Shown: in pieces, positions 27,361 through 36,153 of the stretch
Layout: each line of letters starts with the position of its first letter
Position numbering within the stretch: the stretch's first letter is position 1
Assembly (NCBI RefSeq): GCF_031344055.1
Contig: NZ_JADBEN010000001.1
Direction: 5' to 3' (one strand)
DNA from: Methylobacillus flagellatus_A
Lineage (GTDB): Bacteria > Pseudomonadota > Gammaproteobacteria > Burkholderiales > Methylophilaceae
DNA: 64,000 nucleotides
The notes under the pieces: model-generated
Seen by the model: only the letters and a program-made list of their open reading frames with translations
The model's database searches: none
Told to the model about the DNA's origin: nothing
Position numbers and translations under genes: made by a program

Positions 27361-27394
27361 GCACATTATTGGTGCATTGCGCAATTCTTGTGCA
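27361..27394 (+). promoter_or_regulatory. Tandem NtrC binding sites upstream of glnK
   Basis: GCAC-ATTAT-TGGTGC at 27361-27375 fits the NtrC consensus GCAC-N5-TGGTGC exactly. A second site, GCGC-AATTC-TTGTGC at 27379-27393, follows 18 bp later. They lie about 100 bp upstream of the sigma-54 promoter of glnK-amtB, the usual enhancer distance. The rest of the 356-bp gap upstream of glnK is AT-rich and shows nothing else I can name. Confidence 0.82.
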
Positions 27395-27468
27395 TCGAAA
27401 ACCGGCTGTGGAATGGCATGTGCGTATCATTTTTTTGTATGCTTTTGAAAATAAAAAGAAATTAATGC

Positions 27469-27484
27469 TGGCACAAGAGTTGCT
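27469..27484 (+). promoter_or_regulatory. Sigma-54 promoter of glnK-amtB
   Basis: TGGCAC-AAGAG-TTGCT: -24 and -12 elements with the correct spacing and full consensus. Transcription would start near 27494, leaving a leader of about 70 nt before the glnK ATG at 27566. Together with the NtrC sites this predicts induction by nitrogen limitation. Confidence 0.9.
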
Positions 27485-27565
27485 GAACATCGGCTGTTCT
27501 AACGAAACAAATGAATATGCCAGGACTCTGGTGATTATCAACAATCTTTGATGCAAGGAGCATGT

Positions 27566-27904
27566 ATGAAATTCATATCCGCTATCATCAAGCCTTTCAA
27601 GCTTGACGAAGTGCGGGAAGCTCTTTCCGCTATTGGCGTACAGGGGATTACCGTCACCGAGGTGAAGGGATTCGGACGCCAAAAGGGGCATACCGAGCTT
27701 TACCGCGGCGCTGAATATGTGGTGGATTTTCTTCCTAAAGTGAAACTGGAGGTCGCCATTGAAGACAGCTTGCTGGATCAGGTGATTGACGCAATCGAGC
27801 AATCTGCCAGCACCGGGAAGATCGGGGATGGCAAGATTTTTGTCTTTGATCTTGAACAGGCTTATCGCATCCGCACCGGTGAAACCGGCGGCGATGCGCT
27901 TTGA
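27566..27904 (+). CDS. glnK: Nitrogen regulatory protein P-II (GlnK)
   Basis: 112-residue trimeric P-II signal protein. The T-loop GHTELYRGAEYVVDFLPK carries Y51, the uridylylation site, and the C-terminal signature TGKIGDGKIFVFDLEQAYRIRTGE is intact. Start ATG 27566 is preceded by AAGGAG. Named GlnK rather than GlnB because it is co-transcribed with amtB (gap 11 bp) from an NtrC/sigma-54 promoter. It binds and blocks AmtB when nitrogen is plentiful. Confidence 0.95.
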   Translation: MKFISAIIKPFKLDEVREALSAIGVQGITVTEVKGFGRQKGHTELYRGAEYVVDFLPKVKLEVAIEDSLLDQVIDAIEQSASTGKIGDGKIFVFDLEQAYRIRTGETGGDAL

Positions 27905-27915
27905 GGGAGGGCGTC

Positions 27916-29220
27916 ATGAAGCGATTCTTATCCATTTCCACCTTGCTGGGCGGCATGCTGGCGGCAGGCTCCTGTATGGCAGAAGAAGTAGCCGCGGAAG
28001 CACCAGCAGTCTTGAACAGCGGCGATACCGCCTGGATGATCGTGGCCACCGTGCTCGTCATCATCATGGCCGTGCCCGGCCTCGCGATCTTCTACGGCGG
28101 CATGGCACGTTCCAAAAACATGTTGTCGGTATTGATGCAAGTGCTGGTGACATTCTCCCTGCTGTCCGTACTGTGGGCGGTATATGGCTACAGCCTGGTC
28201 TTCACCGAAGGCAACGCCTTCATCGGCGGCCTGAGCAAGGCGTTCCTGGCGGGCATTACGCCGGACAGCCTGGAAGGCACCATTCCTGAACTGCTGTTCG
28301 TCACCTTTCAGATGACGTTCGCGGCCATTACCCCGGCCCTGATCGTCGGCGGGTTTGCCGAGCGCATCAAGTTCTCCGCGGTCCTGTTGTTCATGGTGCT
28401 GTGGATGACGTTCTCCTACCTGCCCATGGCTCATATGGTCTGGGGCGGCGGCTGGATCGGCGAAATGGGCGCAGCCGACTTCGCTGGCGGCACCGTGGTG
28501 CACATGAACGCCGGTATCGCAGCCCTGGTGGGCGCCCTGGTGTTGGGCAAGCGCATCGGCTACGGCAAGGAAGCCATGCCTCCGCACAATATGGTTTTCA
28601 CCATGGTCGGCGGTTCCCTGCTGTGGGCCGGCTGGTTCGGCTTCAACGTCGGTAGCGAACTGGCTGCTGACGGCATGGCCGGCCTGGCAGTGGTCAACAC
28701 CCAACTGGCAACCGCTGCCGCCGTCGTCGGCTGGGTGATCGCCGAATGGCTGAGCAAAGGCAAGCCTTCCATGCTGGGCGCGATTTCAGGTGCGATTGCC
28801 GGCCTGGTCGCGATCACCCCTGCTTGCGGCTTCGTCGGCCCGATGGGTGCGATCGTGCTCGGCTTCATCGCCAGCCTCATCAGCTTCTGGTCCGTCACCA
28901 AGCTCAAGAACGCACTCGGCTACGACGACACCATGGACGTATTCGGCGTCCACGGCATCGCCGGTATCATCGGCGCGCTGGGCACTGGCATCTTCATGGC
29001 GCCATCCCTGGGCGGCGTCGGCTACGACGAAGGCGTGACCATGGGCCACCAGTTCTACGTGCAAGCCGTGTCGGTTGGCTTCACCGTAGTCTACGTCGGC
29101 ATCGTCAGCTACATCCTGTTCAAGATCGTGGACCTGGTGGTCGGTCTGCGCGTCTCCGAAGAGGACGAGCGCGAAGGCCTTGATACAGCGTCCCACGGCG
29201 AGCGCGCGTACCATTCCTAA
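27916..29220 (+). CDS. amtB: Ammonium transporter AmtB
   Basis: 434 residues: signal peptide (MKRFLSISTLLGGMLAAGSCMA) and eleven membrane helices. Family features include FYGGMARSKNMLSVLMQ, DFAGGTVVHMNAGIAALVGALVLGKR with the first pore histidine, and FGVHGIAGIIGALGTGIF with the second. The cytosolic tail ends SEEDEREGLDTASHGERAYHS, normal for GlnK-controlled AmtB. A rho-independent terminator follows 28 bp after the stop. Confidence 0.96.
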   Translation: MKRFLSISTLLGGMLAAGSCMAEEVAAEAPAVLNSGDTAWMIVATVLVIIMAVPGLAIFYGGMARSKNMLSVLMQVLVTFSLLSVLWAVYGYSLVFTEGNAFIGGLSKAFLAGITPDSLEGTIPELLFVTFQMTFAAITPALIVGGFAERIKFSAVLLFMVLWMTFSYLPMAHMVWGGGWIGEMGAADFAGGTVVHMNAGIAALVGALVLGKRIGYGKEAMPPHNMVFTMVGGSLLWAGWFGFNVGSELAADGMAGLAVVNTQLATAAAVVGWVIAEWLSKGKPSMLGAISGAIAGLVAITPACGFVGPMGAIVLGFIASLISFWSVTKLKNALGYDDTMDVFGVHGIAGIIGALGTGIFMAPSLGGVGYDEGVTMGHQFYVQAVSVGFTVVYVGIVSYILFKIVDLVVGLRVSEEDEREGLDTASHGERAYHS

Positions 29221-29247
29221 GATAGCCTGGCAGTTTCAGGCCTAGAG

Positions 29248-29275
29248 AAAGCCCGGCGAATGCCGGGCTTTTTAT
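29248..29275 (+). terminator. Rho-independent terminator of glnK-amtB
   Basis: Stem AGCCCGGC / GCCGGGCT with loop GAAT followed by a T tract, 28 bp after the amtB stop. It also has a preceding A run, so it may serve the convergent acyltransferase gene, which ends at 29294. Confidence 0.93.
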
Positions 29276-29293
29276 TCGTCCTTGGCGCTGGGT

Positions 29294-31294
29294 TTATCTG
29301 GAATCTTTATGCAGGATTGTGAGGATTTGCCTGGCACCAGCGATACTCAGGTGATTGTCGTCATAGTAGAGCGCCTGGCCATCGGCTACTGCCGGGCAGC
29401 TTCCATTCTTACAAAGTTGTTCCACCGGCTTGATGGCATGAAGGCGCTCGCCATAGGGCAGGCTATCCAGCTTTTCCAGGATGAAGGCATGCCGGGCAAG
29501 GTAGAAATCGCGGCTGGTCATCTGCCCAAGATCTTGCGGCGAGGCCGTGTGCAGGATGGACATCGGCGTGATTGCCTTGGTGATATCCATGGGCAGTTCC
29601 GGGATGGGGTACACGACATGCACATCCTTGCCAGCGGCGAGCAGGCGGTCTATGGTGGCTTTCAGGCTTTGCCAGTACTCCTCCCGGAGTTCCTCGCGGC
29701 TCATGCCTGCATACTCTGCCGTGAATTTGTTGACCGGGCTTTTATCCGGCAATGACGGATAGTGTTCCAGGTTGCCGAACAGAGCGCGGGTATAGCTGAA
29801 GCCGATCAATACGTGCTTGATGTCCTGCCGTTGTTCCAGGTGGGCAACGGCTTCGCGCATCCAGGCGCTGCACCCAGGCTCCTTAGCTTCGAATAGCAAG
29901 GCGGGCGGGCAGCCGCTGAAGCTCAGGTGCAGCAGGCCTTCGTCCCGTTGCTTGAGCTTTTCTCCCAAGGCGTAGGCCAATTCCACGGTGTGGCTGTCGC
30001 CCAATGTGGCCCAGGTAATGTGCTTGCCAAAGTATTCGCACGATTGCGCCGGTTTCAGGTAATCGGTGCCGCTGGTGTGGCATTCCTCCCGTAACGGACT
30101 GCCGACGGCACTGGTCATGAGTTCCGGCTGCTCGAAGCGATCGGGAAAGCCCTTGCCCTGCATCCCAGCCAGTCCCGCTGCCAGCATCACGCCTAGCGCC
30201 ACGCCGGAAAACTGGAAGATGCGAGCGCGGGAGTAGCGCTTTTTATTGCGGAAGGGCTGTTCCACATAGAAATAGCTGAGGATGGCGAGCAAGAGGGCGA
30301 GCGCAATCGCGACGGCGAACATGATGACGCTCGGGTCGGACGCGCTTTTCATGCGCATGAAGGCAAATAGCGGCTGGTGCCAGAGGTAGAGCGAGTAGGA
30401 AATCAGGCCAATGCCGACCATGGCCCGGCTGCAAAGGAGCTTGCCTATCGCACCGGACGGATCGCAAAACGCGATGATGAGGCAGGCGCCCAGCACGGGG
30501 ATAAGGGCGTACAGGCCGGGGAACGGCGTTTGCTGGTCCAGCAGAAAGACCGCGCCGACAATCATGGCGAGCCCGGTCCAGGCCAGGCCGTTGCGCATGC
30601 CTTGCTTGAGGCTGTTCCATTGCTCCGGCCTGAGCAAGGCGAGCAGGGAGCCTGCCAGCAATTCCCAGGCGCGGCTGAAAATGAGGTAGAAGTTGGCATC
30701 GACCGCGTTCCGGCGCAGCAGGTATTCCGACAAGGCCAATGAAGCCGCGGCCAGGATCAGCATTACCCAGGTGATCCTGGTGCGGCGCATGAACCACAGC
30801 CCGGCAAGCAATAGCGGGAACAGCAGGTAGTACTGCTCTTCCACCGCCAGGCTCCAGGTGTGGAGCAGGGGCTTTTCTTCCGAGGCCGTGGAGAAGTAGC
30901 CGCTGCTAAGGTAGAAAAACACATTGGAGCCGAATGCGGCTACCGATATCAGGCTGCGCGCATAGTCATGCAGCAGCGAGGGCGGCATGAGGAAAAATGC
31001 CGCTACGCTGGTGGCGAGCAATACGACTGCTAAGGCGGGCAAGATGCGGCGCGAGCGGCGTTCGTAGAAGTTGATGATGGAAAAGCGTTGCTGCTCGAGC
31101 TCGCCGAGCAGAATGGAGGTGATGAGGTATCCGCTGATGACGAAGAAGACGTCAACGCCGACATAACCACCGCTGAAACCAGAAAAACCGGCATGGAAGA
31201 ACACCACTGCCAGCACTGCAACTGCACGTAAACCGTCTATCTCCCGCCTGTATTTCAAACCGCTCCTTTCGATCCACTCTTGCTCTTGTTGCAA
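29294..31294 (-). CDS. Acyltransferase-3 with C-terminal SGNH domain (OafA-like)
   Basis: 666 residues. The N-terminal acyltransferase-3 membrane domain (about 1-385, ten helices) starts YRREIDGLRAVAVLAVVFFHAGFSGFSGGYVGVDVFFVISGYLITSIL with the catalytic His in FFHAG. The C-terminal periplasmic SGNH hydrolase-like domain has WATLGDSHTVELAYALG and a terminal YYDDNHLSIAGA (catalytic Asp/His). Such fusions O-acetylate LPS O-antigen, capsule or peptidoglycan sugars; the substrate here is unknown. Monocistronic, convergent with amtB. Confidence 0.92.
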   Translation of the reverse strand: MQQEQEWIERSGLKYRREIDGLRAVAVLAVVFFHAGFSGFSGGYVGVDVFFVISGYLITSILLGELEQQRFSIINFYERRSRRILPALAVVLLATSVAAFFLMPPSLLHDYARSLISVAAFGSNVFFYLSSGYFSTASEEKPLLHTWSLAVEEQYYLLFPLLLAGLWFMRRTRITWVMLILAAASLALSEYLLRRNAVDANFYLIFSRAWELLAGSLLALLRPEQWNSLKQGMRNGLAWTGLAMIVGAVFLLDQQTPFPGLYALIPVLGACLIIAFCDPSGAIGKLLCSRAMVGIGLISYSLYLWHQPLFAFMRMKSASDPSVIMFAVAIALALLLAILSYFYVEQPFRNKKRYSRARIFQFSGVALGVMLAAGLAGMQGKGFPDRFEQPELMTSAVGSPLREECHTSGTDYLKPAQSCEYFGKHITWATLGDSHTVELAYALGEKLKQRDEGLLHLSFSGCPPALLFEAKEPGCSAWMREAVAHLEQRQDIKHVLIGFSYTRALFGNLEHYPSLPDKSPVNKFTAEYAGMSREELREEYWQSLKATIDRLLAAGKDVHVVYPIPELPMDITKAITPMSILHTASPQDLGQMTSRDFYLARHAFILEKLDSLPYGERLHAIKPVEQLCKNGSCPAVADGQALYYDDNHLSIAGARQILTILHKDSR

Positions 31295-31353
31295 GGTGTG
31301 ACAATGAGCGCAGCATGAAATTCAGCTCGGGGCGGGCTTGGCTGATCCAACTT

Positions 31354-31815
31354 CTATATGAAGATATTGCGTGCCTGCAAGCGCGTGGCGTTCCAGCCCA
31401 GGTGGTCGTAATAGGCGATGGCGGGCTGGTTGTCCATGTCCACCAATAGCTGGGCGCGGGTGGCGCCCTGCGTCTTGGCCCAGGCGAGGGCATAGTTCAG
31501 CAGCTGTTTGCCTAAGCCGGTTCCCCGCCATTGCGCATCGATGACCATGTCCTCGATCCAGGCGGCAGGGCTGCCCTGTGCTGTGGAGATGACCAGTTGC
31601 GCGCTGACCATGCCGACCACCTGGCCGCCGGCCAGTTGCGCCACCAGGATGGTGCCCCGGTCGGGCCGCTCCAGCAGCAGGCGCAATCCTGCGGTTTGCT
31701 TCGCCGGGTCGGGGGTGAAGTCCTGCTCTATGCTGAAGAGCTGCTGCAGCAGGCCGCACAACGCCGGGATGTCTGCAGGTTCGGCGGGGCGGACGAAGGC
31801 GGTTGGCTCACTCAT
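31354..31815 (-). CDS. GNAT-family N-acetyltransferase
   Basis: 153 residues from ATG 31815, which overlaps the end of the XRE-cupin gene by 8 bp and so is preferred to a longer frame starting in that gene. Acetyl-CoA motif QWRGTGLGKQLLNYALAWAK and DNQPAIAYYDHLGWN are clear. Small-molecule GNAT of unknown substrate. Translational coupling to the XRE-cupin regulator suggests it acts on the same amine-related physiology, for example polyamine or amine N-acetylation, but this is inference. Confidence 0.85.
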   Translation of the reverse strand: MSEPTAFVRPAEPADIPALCGLLQQLFSIEQDFTPDPAKQTAGLRLLLERPDRGTILVAQLAGGQVVGMVSAQLVISTAQGSPAAWIEDMVIDAQWRGTGLGKQLLNYALAWAKTQGATRAQLLVDMDNQPAIAYYDHLGWNATRLQARNIFI

Positions 31816-32446
31816 GTTCGACCGGTTCTTCCGTGTCGTAATGGATGATGGCGAGAAAGCGGATCGGCAGCTTGGCATGGTATTCCGGGCGGTGGGGAAT
31901 CTCGCCGCGGAAGGTGAGGGCGTCGCCCGGCTCCAGCATGTAGACTTCTTCGCCCACGCGATATCCCAGCTCGCCTTCCAGCATATAGAGGAACTCGGTG
32001 CCGCTGTGCTCGAAGGAGGGGAATTCCTCGCCCGGGTCTTCCAGGGTGATGAGGAACGGCTCGAACAGTTTCTTCGGGCCCTGGTCGTAGGCCAGCAGGT
32101 GGTAGGTATGCCCGTTGCGGGTGCCCCGGCGCACCACTTCCATGCCCTGGCCTTTTTTTACGAGCTGGGCGCCTCCCGTTGGCTGGTTATAGCCCTGGAA
32201 CAGTCTCGAAATCGTCACGCCCAGGCTGTTGGCAAGCTGCTCCAGCGTGTCCAGGCTGGTGGAAACCAGGCCGTTCTCGATCTTGCTGAGCATGCCGCGG
32301 CTGATGTTGGCGCGTTCGGCCACTTCAGCAATGGTGAGCCCATGTTGCTGGCGGATATCCTTGATGACATTGCCCAGGTGCTTGCCCAGCGGTTTGCTTT
32401 CATTGTCGGTATTTGCCGGCAGCGCTTTTTTCACATGTTCCGCCAT
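31808..32446 (-). CDS. XRE-cupin transcriptional regulator
   Basis: 212 residues. HTH_3 domain (about 22-80: LGNVIKDIRQQHGLTIAEVAERANISRGMLSKIENGLVSTSLDTLEQLANSLGVTISRLF), then a cupin (about 120-205: LEDPGEEFPSFEHSGTEFLYMLEGELGYRVGEEVYMLEPGDALTFRGEIPHRPEYH). Relatives such as PuuR control amine and polyamine catabolism, the cupin sensing a small ligand. Divergent from the amidotransferase/dimethylamine genes, with a candidate operator at 32537-32569 in the gap. The same motif flanks the mgdA promoter, so it probably governs both pathways. Confidence 0.92.
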   Translation of the reverse strand: MAEHVKKALPANTDNESKPLGKHLGNVIKDIRQQHGLTIAEVAERANISRGMLSKIENGLVSTSLDTLEQLANSLGVTISRLFQGYNQPTGGAQLVKKGQGMEVVRRGTRNGHTYHLLAYDQGPKKLFEPFLITLEDPGEEFPSFEHSGTEFLYMLEGELGYRVGEEVYMLEPGDALTFRGEIPHRPEYHAKLPIRFLAIIHYDTEEPVEHE

Positions 32447-32536
32447 TTCTCGTCTTCTTTCTCACTTCTTAATTACTGGAAAACAGCTTGATGGCTGCTC
32501 GCCTGATTCTTGCTTTTCTTGGCACTGTATGGCAGG

Positions 32537-32575
32537 AAAAGTTTCTTGAAATTAAAAAAAGTTTATTAATAATAT
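32537..32575 (+). promoter_or_regulatory. Candidate XRE-cupin operator over the amidotransferase promoter
   Basis: Direct repeat AAAGTTT-N13-AAAGTTT (32538-32564), with CTT and AAAA fixed inside the spacer, the same 20-bp period as two sites upstream of mgdA. A plausible promoter TTGAAA (32546-32551), N18, TAATAT (32570-32575) is interleaved with it, so a bound protein would block RNA polymerase for the rightward amidotransferase gene. Confidence 0.65.
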
Positions 32576-32629
32576 TCCATGGCACCACATACGGCAAGGC
32601 GGCCAACCCAACACAACAGGAACCATGAC

Positions 32630-33355
32630 ATGAAACCCGTGATGATCGTGCAGTTTAGCGCTTCCGAAGGGCCGGGGCACCTTGGGGATTATCTCGTAAA
32701 CGAGCATATTCCGTTCCAGGTATTGAGGATAGACCGGGGTGAGGCATTGCCGGCAGATATCCATGCATATAGCGGCCTTGCCATGATGGGCGGGCCCATG
32801 AGCGTCAATGACGATTTGCCCTGGATACCGCCCTTGTTGGCCCTGGTCAGGGAGGCTGTGGCGCAGCGCATCCCTGTGATCGGGCATTGCCTGGGAGGCC
32901 AGATGCTCGCCAAGGCGATGGGCGGGGAAGTGACGGATAGCCGTTTTACCGAGATCGGCTGGGTGCGTGCCTGGCCCGAGGCTGTGCCGCACGCGGTGGA
33001 GTGGCTGGGCAGCCATGCCGCGCTGGACTTGTTCCAATGGCACTACCAGACATTCTCCCTCCCGCCGGGCGCGGTGCATATCCTGCGCAGCGAGCACTGC
33101 GCCAACCAGGCCTATGTGCTCGATGACTTGCATATCGGCTTCCAGTGCCATATCGAGATGAAGGCGGAGATGGTGCGCGAGTGGTGCGGGATATCGCCGG
33201 AAGAGCTCAAGGGAGGCGCCGAGGCCGACCCGGCACAGCCCATGATCCAGTCTGCCGCCGAGATAATGCATGACCTCGACGCGAGGATCGCCACGCTCAA
33301 CCAATGGGCGGGGCATGTATATGCGCGCTGGGCTAAGAGCCTGAAGCGGGATTGA
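32630..33355 (+). CDS. Class I glutamine amidotransferase-like protein
   Basis: 241 residues from ATG 32630 (upstream in-frame starts fall in the promoter region). The nucleophile elbow is GHCLGGQ, with MMGGPMSVND forming the oxyanion side and the His/Glu pair in the FQCHIEMK region, so a complete Cys-His-Glu triad is likely. Relatives are annotated GMP-synthase-like amidotransferases, and some hydrolyse gamma-glutamyl amines. Position between the XRE-cupin regulator and the dimethylamine demethylase genes suggests a role in gamma-glutamyl-amine or amine nitrogen metabolism. Confidence 0.85.
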   Translation: MKPVMIVQFSASEGPGHLGDYLVNEHIPFQVLRIDRGEALPADIHAYSGLAMMGGPMSVNDDLPWIPPLLALVREAVAQRIPVIGHCLGGQMLAKAMGGEVTDSRFTEIGWVRAWPEAVPHAVEWLGSHAALDLFQWHYQTFSLPPGAVHILRSEHCANQAYVLDDLHIGFQCHIEMKAEMVREWCGISPEELKGGAEADPAQPMIQSAAEIMHDLDARIATLNQWAGHVYARWAKSLKRD

Positions 33356-33476
33356 GGCGGCGGTAAAGCCGAGGCGGGCATAGATACCACCTTTGAAGTA
33401 CATCTTCGAGAGAATTTTCCGCGACTGGCGTTTTGACTATTGTTGACCTTGAAATGACCACTTCTAAGGATAAAGC

Positions 33477-34595
33477 ATGTCAAGGAATTCGATTCTCAAC
33501 GAACGCCATCGCGCCCTCGGCTCCAAACTGGACGGCGAGACCTGGAACGATATGCCCATTCCCTGGAGCTATGACGCCGATGTCCACGACGAAGTCGTCG
33601 CGGTACGTTCCAGGGCCGGGCTCTATGATGTATCGGCGCTGAATATCGTCAATGTCGCCGGCCCGGATGCCGAAAAGGCGGTGGACCGGCTGGTGGCGCG
33701 GGACATTACCAGGCTCAAGCCCGGCCATTCGCTGCTGGCGGCGGAGGTGAACGAAGCGGGGGCGATTTGCGACGACATCATGGTGATCCGCGATTCCGCC
33801 ACGGCATTCCGCTTATCCCACGGCAGCGGCGCGACCAAGCAACAGCTGGCGAAGATCGCGCAAGGCCTCGACGTCCAGGTCGAGCCAGACCTCGGCGCGC
33901 ATATCCTCTCGCTGCAAGGTCCCAAGTCGCTGGAGGTGCTGAGCCCCTTGCTGGCGTTCGACCTCAAGGAGCTGGCGTATTTCCAGCACGAGCCGGCCAA
34001 GCTGTTCGGCAAGGATGTCTATATCGCCCGCGGCGGATACTCCGGCGAGCTCGGCTATGAAATCTACTGCCGCGCGGAAGACGCGGTGCTGCTGTGGGAC
34101 GAATTGCTGAAAGCCGGTGAGCCGTTCGGCGTGATTCCCGCCTCATGGAATTCTCTGGAGCTCACGCGCATAGAGGCGGCGTTGCTGTTCTTCCCGTTCG
34201 AGATGATAGAAGGCGATACCACGCCATGGGAGGTCAACATGGCATGGGGCGTCGATCTCGACAAGCCGGGCGACTATATCGGCAAGGCCGCCGTGCTGGC
34301 GTCCAAGGGCAAGGAGCGCGTGCGCCAGATAGGGCTGGTCTGCCAGGCGGCGGTTGCCGTGGAAGCCGGCGCATCTATTCATATCGGCGGCAAGCAGGTG
34401 GGCGTGGTCACCAGCGCTTCCTATAGCCGCTATCTCATGCAGTCGCTCGCGCTGGCGCATATTGCGCCGGAGTTTGCCGCCAACGGCACCGAGGTCGAGA
34501 TCCAGGGCAAGACGACCAGTTGCAAGGCCTATGTCGCCCCGATCCCGTTCTACGACCCGCTGCGCTTGCGCACCCATCCACGCAGCGAGGGCTGA
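33477..34595 (+). CDS. GcvT-like tetrahydrofolate-binding subunit of the dimethylamine demethylase
   Basis: 372 residues, aminomethyltransferase (GcvT) fold: SRAGLYDVSALNIVNVAGPDAEKAVDRLVARDI, RGGYSGELGYEIYC, ARIEAALLFFPFEMIEGDTTPWEVNMAW. Heme-dependent oxidative N-demethylase (HODM) carries a folate-binding GcvT-like subunit that takes up released formaldehyde. The next three genes encode the other HODM/dimethylamine monooxygenase subunits, with gaps of 3 bp, -4 bp and 8 bp, so I assign it to that complex. A free GcvT is unlikely, since gcvH and gcvP are absent. Naming within dmmDABC left open. Confidence 0.82.
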   Translation: MSRNSILNERHRALGSKLDGETWNDMPIPWSYDADVHDEVVAVRSRAGLYDVSALNIVNVAGPDAEKAVDRLVARDITRLKPGHSLLAAEVNEAGAICDDIMVIRDSATAFRLSHGSGATKQQLAKIAQGLDVQVEPDLGAHILSLQGPKSLEVLSPLLAFDLKELAYFQHEPAKLFGKDVYIARGGYSGELGYEIYCRAEDAVLLWDELLKAGEPFGVIPASWNSLELTRIEAALLFFPFEMIEGDTTPWEVNMAWGVDLDKPGDYIGKAAVLASKGKERVRQIGLVCQAAVAVEAGASIHIGGKQVGVVTSASYSRYLMQSLALAHIAPEFAANGTEVEIQGKTTSCKAYVAPIPFYDPLRLRTHPRSEG

Positions 34596-34598
34596 GCC

Positions 34599-35195
34599 AT
34601 GGAACGCGGATACTGGATCAGGAGCAAGCCGGTGTATGCCAGCCTGGCCTGGCAGCACCAGGCGCAGGCTCACGTGGTGCTGGCGCAGGGCGAGGCCGGG
34701 CGTGCCGTGCTGCGCCTTTACCAGCAACGCCTGCCCGAGCAGCCTGTCGTCATCCTGTACCTGGCCGGCCAAGAGGCGGATTACACCGCCGCGCTGAAAT
34801 CCGTGGCAGGCGACAGCGTGCAGGTGTTCGCCAGCCAGGAGGCGTTATGGGCTGCGTTCGACGCCTTGCTCTCCACTGCGTACATGGGTACGCGGCTGTA
34901 TGCAGCCGGCGATGAAGGTTTCCTCTGGCAGGTCTCGACGCTGGCCGCCAAGCATGGCGTGCTCAATGCCGACATCATGCGCGAGCAGCATGTTTCGCTG
35001 GCGCGCCCGGTGTACTGCGTGCATTGCAAGACGATAACGCCGCATGTCACGACCAATATCGCGGTATGCAGAGGCTGCCGACGTCATCTGTTCGTGCGCG
35101 ATCATTTCTCGCGCCGGCTCGGCGCCTATATGGGGTTGATGGTTGATGCCGAAGCGCCCGGCGAGATACCCGCGGCCGAGGAGGTTTATCCATGA
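34599..35195 (+). CDS. dmmA: Dimethylamine monooxygenase small subunit, DmmA family
   Basis: 198 residues. The C-terminal part has paired cysteines YCVHC and CRGC (zinc-ribbon-like) followed by LFVRDHFSRRLGAYMGLMVDAEAPGE, the pattern of DmmA-family proteins. The N-terminal part resembles a small Rossmann-like domain. It sits between the GcvT-like and reductase genes, overlapping the latter by 4 bp. Its catalytic role in the complex is not defined; a structural or folate/formaldehyde-related role is possible. Confidence 0.75.
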   Translation: MERGYWIRSKPVYASLAWQHQAQAHVVLAQGEAGRAVLRLYQQRLPEQPVVILYLAGQEADYTAALKSVAGDSVQVFASQEALWAAFDALLSTAYMGTRLYAAGDEGFLWQVSTLAAKHGVLNADIMREQHVSLARPVYCVHCKTITPHVTTNIAVCRGCRRHLFVRDHFSRRLGAYMGLMVDAEAPGEIPAAEEVYP

Positions 35196-36145
35196 GCAGC
35201 TTGAAAGTGATCGTTTCCGAGATTGACGAGGCGGCGGAAGGCATACGCCGCTTCACCCTGATTGCTGCCGACGGCGGCGAATTGCCCGGGTTTTCAGGCG
35301 GCAGCCATGTGGTGGTGTCCATGCCTGCAGGGCCGCGTACTTACCGCAACGCCTATTCGCTGCTGAGCCCGCCTTCGGACCGCCGCAACTACCAGATTGC
35401 CGTGCGCCTGCAGGAAAACTCGCGCGGCGGTTCGCGCTTCATGCATGAGCAGGTGAAGATCGGCACGGCGCTGGATATTTCATGGCCGGTCAACCTGTTC
35501 GCCATTTCGCGCGTCGGCCGCAAGCATATCCTGGTGGCGGGCGGCATCGGCATCACGCCGTTCATGTCGCAAGTGCATGACTTGCTGCGCAACGGGGCGG
35601 ATTTCGAGCTGCATTACGCCTTCCGCTCGCCGCGGCACGCCGGGTTTGTCGGCGAGCTGCAAGGCTTGCTGGGCGGCAGGCTGGTTTGCTACGACCAGAG
35701 CCAGGGGCTGATGCTCGATACCGCCATATTGCTTGCCCGTCAGCCTTTGGGGACGCATGTGTATGTCTGCGGCCCCGGCGGCATGGTCGAGGCCGTGCGG
35801 AATACCGCCAGCAGGCTGGGATGGCCCGAGGCGCATGTCCACCATGAGGAGTTCCTTGCCCCGCCCGTGGGCGAGCCGTTCGCCATCCGCCTCAGGCAAT
35901 CGGCGCGGGTGGTGGAAGTGGGTGCCGAGGAAAGCATGCTGGAGGCCATGGAGGCCGCTGGCGTCGATGTGCCCTACCTGTGCCGCGGCGGCGCATGCGG
36001 CCGCTGCGAGCTCGAAGTGCTGGCGACGGACGGCGTGATCGAGCATCACGACCATTACCTGTCCGAAGACGAAAGGCGCTCGGGCGGCAAGATCATGCCT
36101 TGCGTTTCGCGCGCCAAATGCTCGTTTATTGAACTCAACCTCTGA
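35192..36145 (+). CDS. PDR/VanB-type flavin and 2Fe-2S reductase subunit
   Basis: 317 residues. Ferredoxin-reductase-like flavin domain (GPRTYRNAYSLLSPPSDRRNYQIAVRLQ), NAD(P)H domain (HILVAGGIGITPFMSQVHDLL; YVCGPGGMVEAVRNTASRLGW) and a C-terminal plant-type 2Fe-2S domain with CRGGACGRCELEV and a distal Cys in IMPCVSRA. This is the phthalate-dioxygenase-reductase order. It would deliver NAD(P)H electrons to the heme subunit encoded next. Probably dmmB. Confidence 0.88.
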   Translation: MSSLKVIVSEIDEAAEGIRRFTLIAADGGELPGFSGGSHVVVSMPAGPRTYRNAYSLLSPPSDRRNYQIAVRLQENSRGGSRFMHEQVKIGTALDISWPVNLFAISRVGRKHILVAGGIGITPFMSQVHDLLRNGADFELHYAFRSPRHAGFVGELQGLLGGRLVCYDQSQGLMLDTAILLARQPLGTHVYVCGPGGMVEAVRNTASRLGWPEAHVHHEEFLAPPVGEPFAIRLRQSARVVEVGAEESMLEAMEAAGVDVPYLCRGGACGRCELEVLATDGVIEHHDHYLSEDERRSGGKIMPCVSRAKCSFIELNL

Positions 36146-36153
36146 GGTGCACC

